From contig NZ_FRCC01000001.1 in the NCBI RefSeq assembly GCF_900142775.1, forward strand, positions 667,045-731,044: a stretch of 64,000 nt of DNA. Direction: 5' to 3'. Position 1 is the first letter of the stretch. Each line of letters starts with the position of its first letter. Positions 7,937 through 16,773 of this stretch are shown here, piece after piece. The notes beneath the pieces are model-generated. The model saw only the letters and a list, made by a program, of their open reading frames with translations. It ran no database searches and had not been told where the DNA came from. The position numbers and the translations under genes are program-made. The stretch comes from Flavobacterium flevense. GTDB lineage: Bacteria > Bacteroidota > Bacteroidia > Flavobacteriales > Flavobacteriaceae.

Positions 7937-9481
7937 GTGAATAAAGAATTAATCATTAGATCTAGTTCTGATTCCGTAGATTTTGCCTTATTAAAAGATG
8001 GAAAACTAATTGAATTACACAAAGAAGAAGAGACAAGCAACTTTCAGGTAGGTGATATCTTTATTGCCAAAATCAGAAAACCAGTTGCCGGACTTAACGC
8101 TGCTTTTGTAAATGTAGGCTTTGAAAAAGATGCCTTTTTACATTATCACGATTTGGGTCCTAATTTAACTTCCCAACTGAAATTCATAAAACTTGTAAGC
8201 GCAGGTAAAATAAAAGATTTCTCCCTAAAAAACTTTCAGTTTGAAAAAGAGATAGACAAAGATGGGACCATTACTGATGTAATAAACGCCAATCAATCTA
8301 TCTTAGTGCAAGTTGTAAAAGAACCAATATCTACCAAAGGACCAAGAATTAGCGCTGAGCTATCCCTTGCCGGACGTTTTATTGTTTTAGTTCCTTTCTC
8401 TGATCGTGTCTCTATTTCTCAAAAAATAGAAGACAAAAAAGAAAAAGACCGACTAAAAAAACTTGTACAATCCATCAAACCAAAAGGATTTGGTGTTATT
8501 GTTCGCACAGTAGCCGAAGGCAAAAACACAGCCGAATTAGAAAAAGATTTGCAGAACCTGCTCAGCAGATGGACTGCAATGTGCAAGAAATTACCAACTG
8601 CTCATCATCCCTCAAAAGTATTAGGAGAACTCAACAGAGCTTCCTCTATACTTAGAGATGTTTTTAACGATACCTTTACCAGTATCCAGATAGATGATGA
8701 AGAGTTGTACCAACAAACAAAGGATTACCTGCAAGAAATTGCACCATCCAAACAATCTATTGTCAAGTTTTATCAATCAAACGACACACCTATTTTTGAG
8801 AAATACAATATAGAGAGACAAATCAAAACTTCTTTTGGAAAAACCGTTTCCATGAGTAAAGGCGCTTATCTTATTATTGAACACACCGAAGCCTTACACG
8901 TTATAGACGTGAATAGCGGAAATCGTTCTAATAAAGCGACTAACCAGGAAGACACAGCCATGGAAGTTAACATGATTGCCGCAGCCGAAATAGCCAGACA
9001 ATTGCGTTTGCGCGATATGGGCGGTATCATAGTAGTGGATTTTATCGATATGTCTAATCCCGAAAATCGCAAAGTCCTGTTCGACTTCCTTAGAGAAGAA
9101 ATGAGCGACGATAAAGCAAAACATAAAATCTTACCTCCCAGTAAATTTGGATTAGTCCAGATTACCAGACAAAGAGTAAGACCAGAAAGAAATATTAAAA
9201 CCAGAGAAGAAGATCCAAACGATGTAAATGGTGAAATTGAAGCACCAATTCTAATCATCGATAAAATCCAATCTGACCTGGAAAGAATTTTAAAAAACCA
9301 CAAAAAAGTTGTGCTTAATGTACATCCGTTTGTGGCTGCATACCTCAGCAAAGGTTTTCCATCATTACGTTCAAAATGGTTTCTTGAACATAAAAAATGG
9401 GTGAAAATTATACCACGTGACGCTTACACGTATTTAGAATATCATTTCTTTGACAAACAAGGAAATGCTATAAAAGACTAA
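7937..9481 (+). CDS. rng: Ribonuclease G (RNase E/G family)
   Basis: A GTG start gives a 514-residue RNase E/G protein. An S1-like RNA-binding region with a long insert spans about residues 35-130. The DNase I-like catalytic core carries the two metal-binding aspartate motifs LHVIDVNSGN and IVVDFIDM. No CPxC zinc-link motif is visible where E. coli RNase E/G dimers use one: the sequence there reads TREEDPNDVNGEIE. It should process rRNA and decay mRNA. It is followed by a strong terminator. Confidence 0.95.
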   Translation: MNKELIIRSSSDSVDFALLKDGKLIELHKEEETSNFQVGDIFIAKIRKPVAGLNAAFVNVGFEKDAFLHYHDLGPNLTSQLKFIKLVSAGKIKDFSLKNFQFEKEIDKDGTITDVINANQSILVQVVKEPISTKGPRISAELSLAGRFIVLVPFSDRVSISQKIEDKKEKDRLKKLVQSIKPKGFGVIVRTVAEGKNTAELEKDLQNLLSRWTAMCKKLPTAHHPSKVLGELNRASSILRDVFNDTFTSIQIDDEELYQQTKDYLQEIAPSKQSIVKFYQSNDTPIFEKYNIERQIKTSFGKTVSMSKGAYLIIEHTEALHVIDVNSGNRSNKATNQEDTAMEVNMIAAAEIARQLRLRDMGGIIVVDFIDMSNPENRKVLFDFLREEMSDDKAKHKILPPSKFGLVQITRQRVRPERNIKTREEDPNDVNGEIEAPILIIDKIQSDLERILKNHKKVVLNVHPFVAAYLSKGFPSLRSKWFLEHKKWVKIIPRDAYTYLEYHFFDKQGNAIKD

Positions 9482-9483
9482 AC

Positions 9484-9522
9484 AAAAAACCGTCTTGTTT
9501 TTTAACGAGACGGTTTTTTTGT
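9484..9522 (+). terminator. Rho-independent terminator after rng
   Basis: The stem AAAAAACCGTCT / AGACGGTTTTTTT begins three bases after the rng stop and ends in a T run. This is a clear intrinsic terminator. Confidence 0.85.
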
Positions 9523-9578
9523 GCCTTATTGTGACCTACGAAGGAATCTCATCATTCAATTAATCCCAGTTTTACATG

Positions 9579-9660
9579 GAGCTTTTTCCTGCTATCCGCT
9601 ACAATCTTTATTGTTTTAAAGAAAAACAATAAAGGATTTCCACTACTATCAGGGCTAGGG
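9579..9660. repeat. Dispersed hairpin repeat, family 1, copy 1
   Basis: This intergenic element of about 82 bases has conserved ends (GAGCTTTTTCCTGCTATCCG at the left, CTACTATCAGGGCTAG at the right). They enclose a hairpin TTTATTGTTTT/AAAACAATAAA. A second copy lies between nrdB and nrdA with near-identical ends but a different, still self-complementary, centre. It carries no gene and resembles intergenic repeats I recall from other flavobacteria. Confidence 0.85.
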
Positions 9661-9724
9661 ATTTGTTCATCAAACAAACCATTTTCTAAAATTTAAATCT
9701 CTCCTTTTTGTACGAATAAATTGC

Positions 9725-9732
9725 TATATTTG
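9725..9732 (+). promoter_or_regulatory. Promoter -7 box, small membrane protein at 9772
   Basis: TATATTTG, 39 bases before the start. Confidence 0.55.
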
Positions 9733-9771
9733 AATTAAAACTGAATTCTATTTTTTTTAGAAAAAACTCCC

Positions 9772-10242
9772 ATGATAAACACAAAAAATATAAAACTCAC
9801 AAACAAAGCTCTTTTCACAACTTTACTCACTGTTTATCTCAAGAAAAGATGGTGGTTAATACTTTTAATTTTAATAATTTCATTATTAATTTCATTAAAG
9901 GAAAACAAAGACAATAATGATTATTTCATAATGTTTTTTAGCTTCATTTACCCACTACTTATCATATTCCAATATTGGCGTTTTGCCAATTCTGGAGACA
10001 ATAAAATCTTCTTACTAGAAAGAAATTACGAAATAGATGATGAAAAAATTATTGGAAATTTAAGCGATGGAACCTCAAGTACAATTATGAATAATCATTT
10101 AATAAAAACAATCCAACTTAAAAACGCTTACCTACTATATATTTCAAAATTACAGTTTATTTATATTCCAAAAGATTCGTTCATAACAGAACAGGATAAA
10201 GATTGGTTCGAGAAAGAAATCGTAAAAAATATAAAAAATTAA
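9772..10242 (+). CDS. Small membrane protein, unknown function
   Basis: I do not recognise this 156-residue protein. Residues 1-25 are polar, then two hydrophobic segments (WWLILLILIISLLISL and a second around FFSFIYPLLIIFQYW) form a membrane hairpin. The remaining 85 residues are a soluble, charged domain. The layout suggests a YcxB-like membrane protein (DYxxxxxxI then a Phe/Tyr-rich end), but that is a guess. A TATATTTG promoter box lies 40 bases upstream and the gene stands alone. Confidence 0.75.
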   Translation: MINTKNIKLTNKALFTTLLTVYLKKRWWLILLILIISLLISLKENKDNNDYFIMFFSFIYPLLIIFQYWRFANSGDNKIFLLERNYEIDDEKIIGNLSDGTSSTIMNNHLIKTIQLKNAYLLYISKLQFIYIPKDSFITEQDKDWFEKEIVKNIKN

Positions 10243-10357
10243 AACCGCTTTTTGTCCCAATACTTTCGAGAGATTCGTTTTTTTCTTCCTTATTGAAAGA
10301 AAGTTTAGCGAACACTATTTTAAGAAATAAATTCAACGATTATTTTACTCATGAAAC

Positions 10358-10417
10358 AGCTAACATATTAGCTATTTAGACATAAAAATGATATATTTGG
10401 CTATTATTTTAGCCAAA
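10358..10417 (+). promoter_or_regulatory. hipBA promoter with two inverted-repeat operators
   Basis: AGCTAA-N4-TTAGCT (10358-10373) falls where the -33 element is expected. TTTGGCT-N8-AGCCAAA (10396-10417) overlaps the -7 box TATATTTG (10392-10399) and abuts the ATG of hipB. Both share a GCTA core. This is the layout of an autorepressed toxin-antitoxin operon. Confidence 0.7.
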
Positions 10418-10693
10418 ATGAAAAACTACTCCATCCATAAAACACCTTTACAAGTTCAAACAGAACTAGCCGAAAGGTTAAGAAAAATCAGAAAAGAAAA
10501 AAAAATATCCCAATCAGAATTAGCCTCTAAATCAGGGGTTTCATTAGGAAGCATTAAGCGATTTGAACATACAGGAGAAATAGCATTAGCATCATTACTC
10601 AAACTGGCACATCTTTTCGACAAATTAGATGATTTTGATGCCGTTTTCAAACCTGATGATAATTTGAAAGAAATAGAAAAATTATTCAAATAA
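10418..10693 (+). CDS. hipB: HipB-like XRE-family antitoxin
   Basis: The 91-residue protein has a classic XRE helix-turn-helix (LRKIRKEKKISQSELASKSGVSLGSIKRFEHTG, residues about 23-55). It is followed five bases later by a hipA gene. The start was chosen at the second in-frame ATG because the first lies upstream of the promoter box and operator. As HipB it should bind HipA and repress the operon through the inverted repeats immediately upstream. Confidence 0.88.
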   Translation: MKNYSIHKTPLQVQTELAERLRKIRKEKKISQSELASKSGVSLGSIKRFEHTGEIALASLLKLAHLFDKLDDFDAVFKPDDNLKEIEKLFK

Positions 10694-10698
10694 CAATT

Positions 10699-11922
10699 AT
10701 GGGGAAAATCCAAAAAATAAAAGCCTTTCTAAATCTGAACGATAATAAAGTCGAAATTGGAACCATGGTAGAAAGCCAAGGGAAAATCTATTTCAAATAC
10801 GACCCGGAGTTTATTTCATCCGGATTAGAAATCTCTCCTTTTAAAATGAAATTGTCTAACGAAATTTTAACTCCAAAAGAAACACATTTAGAGGGACTTT
10901 TTGGTGTTTTTTCAGATTCTGTACCTGATGGTTGGGGAAGATTGTTATTAGACAGAAAATTACTTTCTACAGCAATCAACCTAAATGAAATCACTCCGTT
11001 AGACCGATTGACTTACATCGATCAAAACAGCCCAGGAGCAATCTCTTACGAGCCTGAATACGAAAACAACTATACAAATTTTAATGCAGTAGATTTAGAC
11101 CTGATTTCCAATGAAATCGAAACTGTTTTAAACGGAAATTCAGAAGATGTGATTGAAGAACTTTTCCATCTTGGCGGCTCTTCAGGTGGTGCAAGACCAA
11201 AAGTATTGATTGGATTTAACCCAAACACCCAGGAATTGCTTTATGGAAAATCTGATTTACCAGAAGGTTTTGAACATTGGATTATAAAATTTCCATCTAT
11301 TAATGATTTACCGGACATTGCCTTAATCGAATACACTTACAATCAAATGGCACAAGCAGCCGGAATTGACGTCAATGAATTCCGATTATTTAAAAGTAAA
11401 AAGGGTCAATATTTCTTTGGAAGTAAACGATTTGACCGAATCCAGAATAAAAAACTTCATTTACATTCGGCTGCAGGATTATTGCATGACAATTTCAGAA
11501 TGAGTTCTTTAGACTACGGCCACCTTATGGATTGTGCTTTCACATTAGAAAAAGATGTTAATGCGTATAAAAAAATCCTGCAATTAGCCACTTTTAATGT
11601 TTTAGCCCACAACCGGGATGACCACAGCAAAAACTTTTCTTTTTTGATGGATAAAAATGGAAAATGGAAATTAGCCCCGGCTTATGATTTGACTTTCTCT
11701 AACTCATCTTATGGTTTTCACAGCACTACTATTGCCGGTGAAAGTAAAAACCCAACATTGAAACACTTAACAACCTTAGCCAAACATTTTGGAATTAAAA
11801 ATCCCAGCCCTATTTTCGAAAAAACACAAGAAGCAATTTCTCAATTCAATTCATTAGCAAAAAACAACGGAATCAGTAACGATTCCATAAAATTAATAAA
11901 CAGTAATTTAAGACTCGAGTAA
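10699..11922 (+). CDS. hipA: HipA-like serine/threonine kinase toxin
   Basis: This full-length 407-residue HipA has the N-terminal HipA-1 domain (PDGWGRLLLDR), the ATP-loop region GGSSGGARPK, the catalytic motif HNRDDHSKNFSF and the metal-binding LAPAYDLTFS. HipA kinases phosphorylate targets such as glutamyl-tRNA synthetase and cause growth arrest. All key residues are visible, so it is probably active. It is paired with hipB and likely co-translated with it. Confidence 0.92.
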   Translation: MGKIQKIKAFLNLNDNKVEIGTMVESQGKIYFKYDPEFISSGLEISPFKMKLSNEILTPKETHLEGLFGVFSDSVPDGWGRLLLDRKLLSTAINLNEITPLDRLTYIDQNSPGAISYEPEYENNYTNFNAVDLDLISNEIETVLNGNSEDVIEELFHLGGSSGGARPKVLIGFNPNTQELLYGKSDLPEGFEHWIIKFPSINDLPDIALIEYTYNQMAQAAGIDVNEFRLFKSKKGQYFFGSKRFDRIQNKKLHLHSAAGLLHDNFRMSSLDYGHLMDCAFTLEKDVNAYKKILQLATFNVLAHNRDDHSKNFSFLMDKNGKWKLAPAYDLTFSNSSYGFHSTTIAGESKNPTLKHLTTLAKHFGIKNPSPIFEKTQEAISQFNSLAKNNGISNDSIKLINSNLRLE

Positions 11923-11931
11923 ACTAAAACT

Positions 11932-13098
11932 TTAAATCGCTTGCAACTTCAACATACGTCGCTTTCTTTGCAAAAAAACTATTGTAAAAAGCACTCCTAA
12001 AATTGACATTGTGATACCAACTAAATTTGGCGAAGCATAACTAAATCCTGCAACTAACGGCAATCCACCCAGAAAAGCTCCTAAAGCATTCCCGGTATTA
12101 AAAGCCGCCTGAATAGCTGCCGAAGCAATCATCTCAGCTCCTACTGCAGTTTGTATCATTAAAGTTTGAATTGGCGCAGCCACAGCAAAAGCAATACAAC
12201 CAGTAGAAAAAACCAATGCTAAACTCACATAAGGATTAGACGAAAAGAAAAACACCAATAATAAATCAAGAGCCATAACCGAAAGCAACACAATAATTGT
12301 TTTTTCGGCAGAATAGCGATCGGCTAATTTTCCTCCAATAAAATTCCCCAAAACCATTCCCAAACCAGCCAACATCATAATATAAGGGACATCAGCGGCA
12401 TCAAAACCGGAAATATCCGTTAGCAATGGAGCAATGTAACTAATCCAGCAAAACAATCCACCTGCTCCAATAGCTGTAATAAGAATCACCAGCCAAGCTT
12501 CGGCTTTCTTAAAAAACTGCAATTGACTTCTCATCGCTTCTTTGGCTTTAGCTTCAACATTTGGCATCCAAAAATAAAGCGAAGCTACTGTTAAAGTACC
12601 TACAATAGCAATGATTATAAAAGTATAGCGCCATGAAAAATGATGCCCGATGCAAGTACCTAAAGGAACTCCCAGAAGATTAGCAATAGTCAATCCCGCG
12701 AACATAACCGATATAGCCTGAGCTTCTTTTCCTTTATCAGCAAGCCTGCTGGCAACTACCGCACCAACTCCAAAAAAAGCACCATGCGGCAATCCCGAAA
12801 GCAATCGAACCGCAAACAAAAACTCATAATTAGGCGCTATGATTGAAAGTGAATTAAAAGCAGTAATCATCATAGCGAGAATCAAAAGCGTTTTCTTAGG
12901 CGGATAATTTCGCGTGATAATTACCAATAAAGGCGCACCAATAACCACTCCTAACGCATAGGCAGAAATTAAATGTCCCGCTACGGGTATGCTGATATTT
13001 AAATTTTTAGCAATATCAGGCAAAATACCCATCATCACAAACTCCGTAATTCCTATTGTCAAGCCACCCAAGGAGAGTGAAAGCAAACTTTTTTTCAT
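11932..13098 (-). CDS. MFS transporter, AraJ/sugar-efflux or drug-efflux type
   Basis: The 388-residue protein has twelve membrane segments with the DHA1-type start (GGLTIGITEFVMMGILPDIA) and the loop motif GKLADRYSAEKT between helices in the second half. These exporters move drugs or sugars out using the proton gradient. It is divergent from an AraC-type regulator, which probably controls it. It meets the hipA gene tail to tail, nine bases apart. Confidence 0.9.
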   Translation of the reverse strand: MKKSLLSLSLGGLTIGITEFVMMGILPDIAKNLNISIPVAGHLISAYALGVVIGAPLLVIITRNYPPKKTLLILAMMITAFNSLSIIAPNYEFLFAVRLLSGLPHGAFFGVGAVVASRLADKGKEAQAISVMFAGLTIANLLGVPLGTCIGHHFSWRYTFIIIAIVGTLTVASLYFWMPNVEAKAKEAMRSQLQFFKKAEAWLVILITAIGAGGLFCWISYIAPLLTDISGFDAADVPYIMMLAGLGMVLGNFIGGKLADRYSAEKTIIVLLSVMALDLLLVFFFSSNPYVSLALVFSTGCIAFAVAAPIQTLMIQTAVGAEMIASAAIQAAFNTGNALGAFLGGLPLVAGFSYASPNLVGITMSILGVLFTIVFLQRKRRMLKLQAI

Positions 13099-13153
13099 TT
13101 ATTTTTAAAAGAAGATTATTAATAAACCTGCCATTACTCCAGCACTTGTTTAT

Positions 13154-13220
13154 TTAGCTGCAAATTTATTGATAACTACAGCTAATAAATTGTAAATTTG
13201 AGTTATAAAATTGTAAATTT
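13154..13220. promoter_or_regulatory. Divergent promoter/operator region between MFS exporter and AraC regulator
   Basis: Two opposed -7 boxes are visible: CAAATTTA (13161-13168, minus strand, MFS) and TAAATTTG (13193-13200, plus strand, regulator). AAATTGTAAATTT occurs twice, exactly 21 bases apart (13187-13199 and 13208-13220), as expected for AraC-family half-sites on one DNA face. TTAGCTG / CAGCTAA (13154-13160, 13179-13185) forms an additional inverted repeat. Confidence 0.65.
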
Positions 13221-13225
13221 CGTTT

Positions 13226-14059
13226 ATGAAAAAATTAAATCAATTTGATACTTTAGTGATCGATGAATTTGAAGAAGATCAATACCATCTTCCCAGACAC
13301 AGTCACACCTATTATGAGATTATTTATATTATAAAAGGAAGCGGAATCCATCAGTTAAACAAAAACCTGATTCCGTATCAGGCTGGAGATTTATTTGTTC
13401 TTTCAACTGATGATGAGCATTATTTTGACATTCAGGAACGAACACGCTTTTTCTTTATAAAATTTACTGATACTTATTTTAATTCGAATAAAAAGCTTTC
13501 CTGTGATGAATTTTTACTTAACACACCTGAAAATTTCATGCGGGATAAATTCCTCAAAGAAAATGTTTTAAAACTGGATGAAAGCTGTGCCATCATTTTA
13601 AAAAACACTATCGATAATATTAGAGCATACAACAACAAAGCTACTATTTCGACATCTCCGATAGCTTTTTACCAAATCTTATCCATTTTTGGATTAATAA
13701 AAGAAAGTTTACAGCAACAGAATATAAAGATTGCCGGTTCCGGAATTGATAACGACCAGATCATCTCTTATATTCACCAGAACATCTACAAGCCAAAACT
13801 AGTTCAAATAAAAACTATTTCTGAACATTTTAATATTTCTCAGAGTTATTTTGGCGCTTACTTCAAACGAAATTTTATGTTGAGTTATCGGGATTATTGT
13901 AACAAATTGCGAACACAATTGATAGAAAAGAGAATTTTAAACAAGCAATTATCGATGAAACAAATTGCTTATGAATTTGGCTTTACAGATGAAAGCCATC
14001 TTTCTAATTATTTTAAAAAACAACGCAATTTAAATCCAAGTGCTGTTAAAAAATTATAG
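13226..14059 (+). CDS. AraC-family transcriptional regulator
   Basis: This 277-residue protein has an N-terminal cupin sensor domain (FDTLVIDEFEEDQYHLPRHS, YQAGDLFVLS) and a C-terminal double helix-turn-helix (QIKTISEHFNISQSYFGAYF and MKQIAYEFGFTDESHLSNYF). The regulator likely responds to a small ligand and controls the divergent MFS exporter and itself, given the direct repeats in the shared upstream region. The ligand is unknown. Confidence 0.92.
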   Translation: MKKLNQFDTLVIDEFEEDQYHLPRHSHTYYEIIYIIKGSGIHQLNKNLIPYQAGDLFVLSTDDEHYFDIQERTRFFFIKFTDTYFNSNKKLSCDEFLLNTPENFMRDKFLKENVLKLDESCAIILKNTIDNIRAYNNKATISTSPIAFYQILSIFGLIKESLQQQNIKIAGSGIDNDQIISYIHQNIYKPKLVQIKTISEHFNISQSYFGAYFKRNFMLSYRDYCNKLRTQLIEKRILNKQLSMKQIAYEFGFTDESHLSNYFKKQRNLNPSAVKKL

Positions 14060-14088
14060 GTTGTATATTTAATTCTCCTGAATCGTAT

Positions 14089-14835
14089 TTACATATTCTG
14101 AGTGTAAAAATTATAATCTTTTAAGATGGTTTTGACAAATTCTTCATTAGTAGTACCGGCTTGCTGCGTTATCCCGGTTACTTTTTCAATTTTATCTTTC
14201 AACTTACCCATGATTTCAAAGTCTACCGTTTTTTTGACTAATGTAGCCTGGTAGGTTTCTTTTATTATTCGAATATCATTATCTGAAAGTTTAATAACCA
14301 AAGGATAAACCGGTACATAAGCATCACTTATTTCTTCCAGAATAGTGCTGTTTATGGTAATCTTATTTTTCAAAGTAATCACCGCTGTTCCCGAAGCCAT
14401 ATCGCCCAGTCGTTGTGTTTTTTCGCTAATAATCATCGCCACTAAACCTACTAACCCACTACTGGAAATAAAATCAACCAGACGCAAAAGCCAACGTATT
14501 AAATAGTCTCCAAAAGAAGCCTGATAACCGTCTATTTTCACCACTTTAATTTTGCAAATCTTTTTACCCAAAGTTTGCCCTTCAAAAAGAGTTTCTAATA
14601 CTAAGGAATAAAACACATACGGCAGCGATAAAATCATCATAAAAGAAATCATCGTCCATTGGTCTCCTCCAAAAATCTGATCTATTTTAAGCCAGTAAAA
14701 AATGTAAAATACAGTAACCAGATAAGATATTTTTATAACTAAATCTAATGCATAAGCTCCCATTCTTTCTCCTACAGAAGCAGCAGTAAATTTAATAATA
14801 ACATTTTGTGTAGTATTTATCGATAATTCTGACAT
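14089..14835 (-). CDS. RDD-family membrane protein
   Basis: The 248-residue protein begins with the RDD signature region (ASVGERMGAYALDLVIKISYL), has about four membrane segments to residue 160, and ends in a soluble tail. The central ETLFEGQTLGKKICKIKVV is typical of RDD proteins. It is divergent from the SpoIIM-MoxR-DUF58 operon with only 20 bases between starts. RDD, SpoIIM, MoxR and DUF58 genes commonly travel together, so it probably belongs to the same membrane system. Function is unproven. Confidence 0.88.
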   Translation of the reverse strand: MSELSINTTQNVIIKFTAASVGERMGAYALDLVIKISYLVTVFYIFYWLKIDQIFGGDQWTMISFMMILSLPYVFYSLVLETLFEGQTLGKKICKIKVVKIDGYQASFGDYLIRWLLRLVDFISSSGLVGLVAMIISEKTQRLGDMASGTAVITLKNKITINSTILEEISDAYVPVYPLVIKLSDNDIRIIKETYQATLVKKTVDFEIMGKLKDKIEKVTGITQQAGTTNEEFVKTILKDYNFYTQNM

Positions 14836-14855
14836 ATTTTATTATTTTAGCCTCA

Positions 14856-15851
14856 ATGAGAGAAGTTGCATTCATAAAACAAAACAAAGAAAAATGGCTT
14901 GAATTTGAACAGGCAATTTTTGGTAAATCTAAGAAAAATCCTGATGAAATGGCAAGCTTGTACATTCATTTAGTGAATGATTTATCTTATGCTCAAACGT
15001 ATTACCCAAAAAGTAAAACGGTCGTTTACCTGAATTATTTAGCTTCTCAAATATATCAAAAGATTTACAAAACAAAAAGAGAAGATAAAAATCGCTTTAT
15101 CCATTTCTTTTCAACCGAAGTACCGCTGTTAGTCTATCAGTACAAAAGATATTTGGGTTATGCTTTCCTGTTGTTTTTTTGTTGCCTGAGTATTGGAGTT
15201 GTTTCTGCTAAATATGATCAGGATTTTGTCCGGCTCATTCTTGGTGATCATTATGTAAATATGACTTTGGAAAACATTAAAAATGGGAACCCCATGGCCG
15301 TTTATAAATCAGGCGGGAATGTGGGCAGCTTTATTGGCATCACACTCAACAATTTATATGTGGGCACCCGTTGTTTTATATATGGTGTTTTTTTAGGAAT
15401 TGGAACCTTTAAAATTTTATTGCAAAACTCAATCATGCTGGGTGCTTTTCAATATTTTTTTCACCAGCAGGGTGTTTTTTGGGAAAGTGTTCGCGGTATC
15501 TGGATTCATGGTTCAATGGAAATTTTCGGGATGGTGGTAGAAGCAGCATGCGGCTTTATATTAGGAGCGTCTATTTTATTTCCAAAAACTTTTTCCCGAA
15601 TGAATTCCTTTAAAATGGGCTTCAAAAACAGTTTGAAAATTTTTCTAAGCACGATTCCTTTCACCATTGCAGCAGGATTTCTGGAAGGTTTTATCACCAG
15701 ATATTCTATAGAAATGCCTATCTGGCTGAGTATCTTTATTATTCTTTTCACACTTTCTGTTATTGCATTCTATTATTTGATATATCCGTTTATTATTAAC
15801 AAAAAAATAAATCTAAATGATGTTTCAACTTCACAAAAACCGTTCATTTAG
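14856..15851 (+). CDS. SpoIIM-like (stage II sporulation protein M family) membrane protein
   Basis: The 331-residue protein has a soluble helical N terminus (about 1-95) and then five to seven membrane segments with the SpoIIM-family pattern (NNLYVGTRCFIYGVFLGIGT, HGSMEIFGMVVEAACGFILG). SpoIIM takes part in engulfment in Bacillus. In non-sporulating bacteria this family sits beside RDD, MoxR and DUF58 genes and its role is unknown. It is the first gene of a six-gene overlapping operon. Confidence 0.88.
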   Translation: MREVAFIKQNKEKWLEFEQAIFGKSKKNPDEMASLYIHLVNDLSYAQTYYPKSKTVVYLNYLASQIYQKIYKTKREDKNRFIHFFSTEVPLLVYQYKRYLGYAFLLFFCCLSIGVVSAKYDQDFVRLILGDHYVNMTLENIKNGNPMAVYKSGGNVGSFIGITLNNLYVGTRCFIYGVFLGIGTFKILLQNSIMLGAFQYFFHQQGVFWESVRGIWIHGSMEIFGMVVEAACGFILGASILFPKTFSRMNSFKMGFKNSLKIFLSTIPFTIAAGFLEGFITRYSIEMPIWLSIFIILFTLSVIAFYYLIYPFIINKKINLNDVSTSQKPFI

Positions 15852-16773
15852 CACCTATATTAATGATACTTTTCTGTTTTTTAAAATGCATGGAAAAAGC
15901 TTTTTTAAAAACTACTTCATTATAAACGGTGCCTTGCTGTTGCTATTAATTGCAATAGTATTTTTTGGTTTTCAGTTTTACTTTCAATCGCTGTTTTCTA
16001 ATATAAACGCCCCTGGATTAAATACCAATCCAGTAGGAAATATGATTAATGAAAATATGGGATCTGTAGTACTTTTAGCGATACTCGTTATGGTTTTATT
16101 TTTCTTTATTTCCGTTTTACAATATGCGTTTCCGGTAATTTATTTTGATTTATTTGATAAAAAAAATACTGATGATATCGTACCTTCAGAAATACTCCAT
16201 AGTTTAAAACAGAAATCTTTTAAAATTTTTAAATTCTTTATCGCATTAGTATTTATAATAACTCCCATAATCGTTATCATTTTTGGGATCAACATGCTTT
16301 TGTTTTTCATAATTATAGGAATCCCTTTGTTTTTTATCACAGCTCCGGCTGCCCTGTGCTGGGTAAACATTAGCTTTTTCCATTATTTAAATTCAAATGA
16401 CAGATTATTCCCTTCTCTCTCTATAGGTTTTAAATACCTAAAACAACAGTTCTGGACAAATGTGGGTTCAACAATAATTATGATAATTATTATTCAGATT
16501 GTAATGACCATTTTTACCACCATTCCTTACCTGTTTGGGATGGCAAATATGTTTACTGAATTTTCACCTCAATCCGGCCCGACCAATCCCGAAAAACTTT
16601 CGGCACTGCCTATGTTGATGACAGTAGTAATGGTCATTTCTCTTGTTGCCAATTATATTCTCAGCAATTTAATTATTGTCAATCAGGGGTTAATTTATTA
16701 CAGCCAGAAAGAGACAGAAGAGAACAGTTCTGTAAACCATACTATAGACTTGATAGGTACTGACAGTGAATAA
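15817..16773 (+). CDS. Polytopic membrane protein of the SpoIIM-MoxR-DUF58 operon
   Basis: I cannot name this 318-residue protein. It has about six long hydrophobic segments with little soluble sequence, resembling glycerophosphodiesterase-type or DUF4013-like integral membrane proteins. Its start overlaps the SpoIIM-like gene by 35 bases and its end overlaps the next gene by eight, so translation is probably coupled. It is very rich in Ile, Phe and Met in the membrane spans. Confidence 0.85.
   Translation: MMFQLHKNRSFSTYINDTFLFFKMHGKSFFKNYFIINGALLLLLIAIVFFGFQFYFQSLFSNINAPGLNTNPVGNMINENMGSVVLLAILVMVLFFFISVLQYAFPVIYFDLFDKKNTDDIVPSEILHSLKQKSFKIFKFFIALVFIITPIIVIIFGINMLLFFIIIGIPLFFITAPAALCWVNISFFHYLNSNDRLFPSLSIGFKYLKQQFWTNVGSTIIMIIIIQIVMTIFTTIPYLFGMANMFTEFSPQSGPTNPEKLSALPMLMTVVMVISLVANYILSNLIIVNQGLIYYSQKETEENSSVNHTIDLIGTDSE

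Noticed and set aside
8866..9351. A 161-codon frame antisense to ribonuclease G
   Set aside because: It lies entirely over the conserved catalytic core, and its composition reflects the opposite strand of rng.
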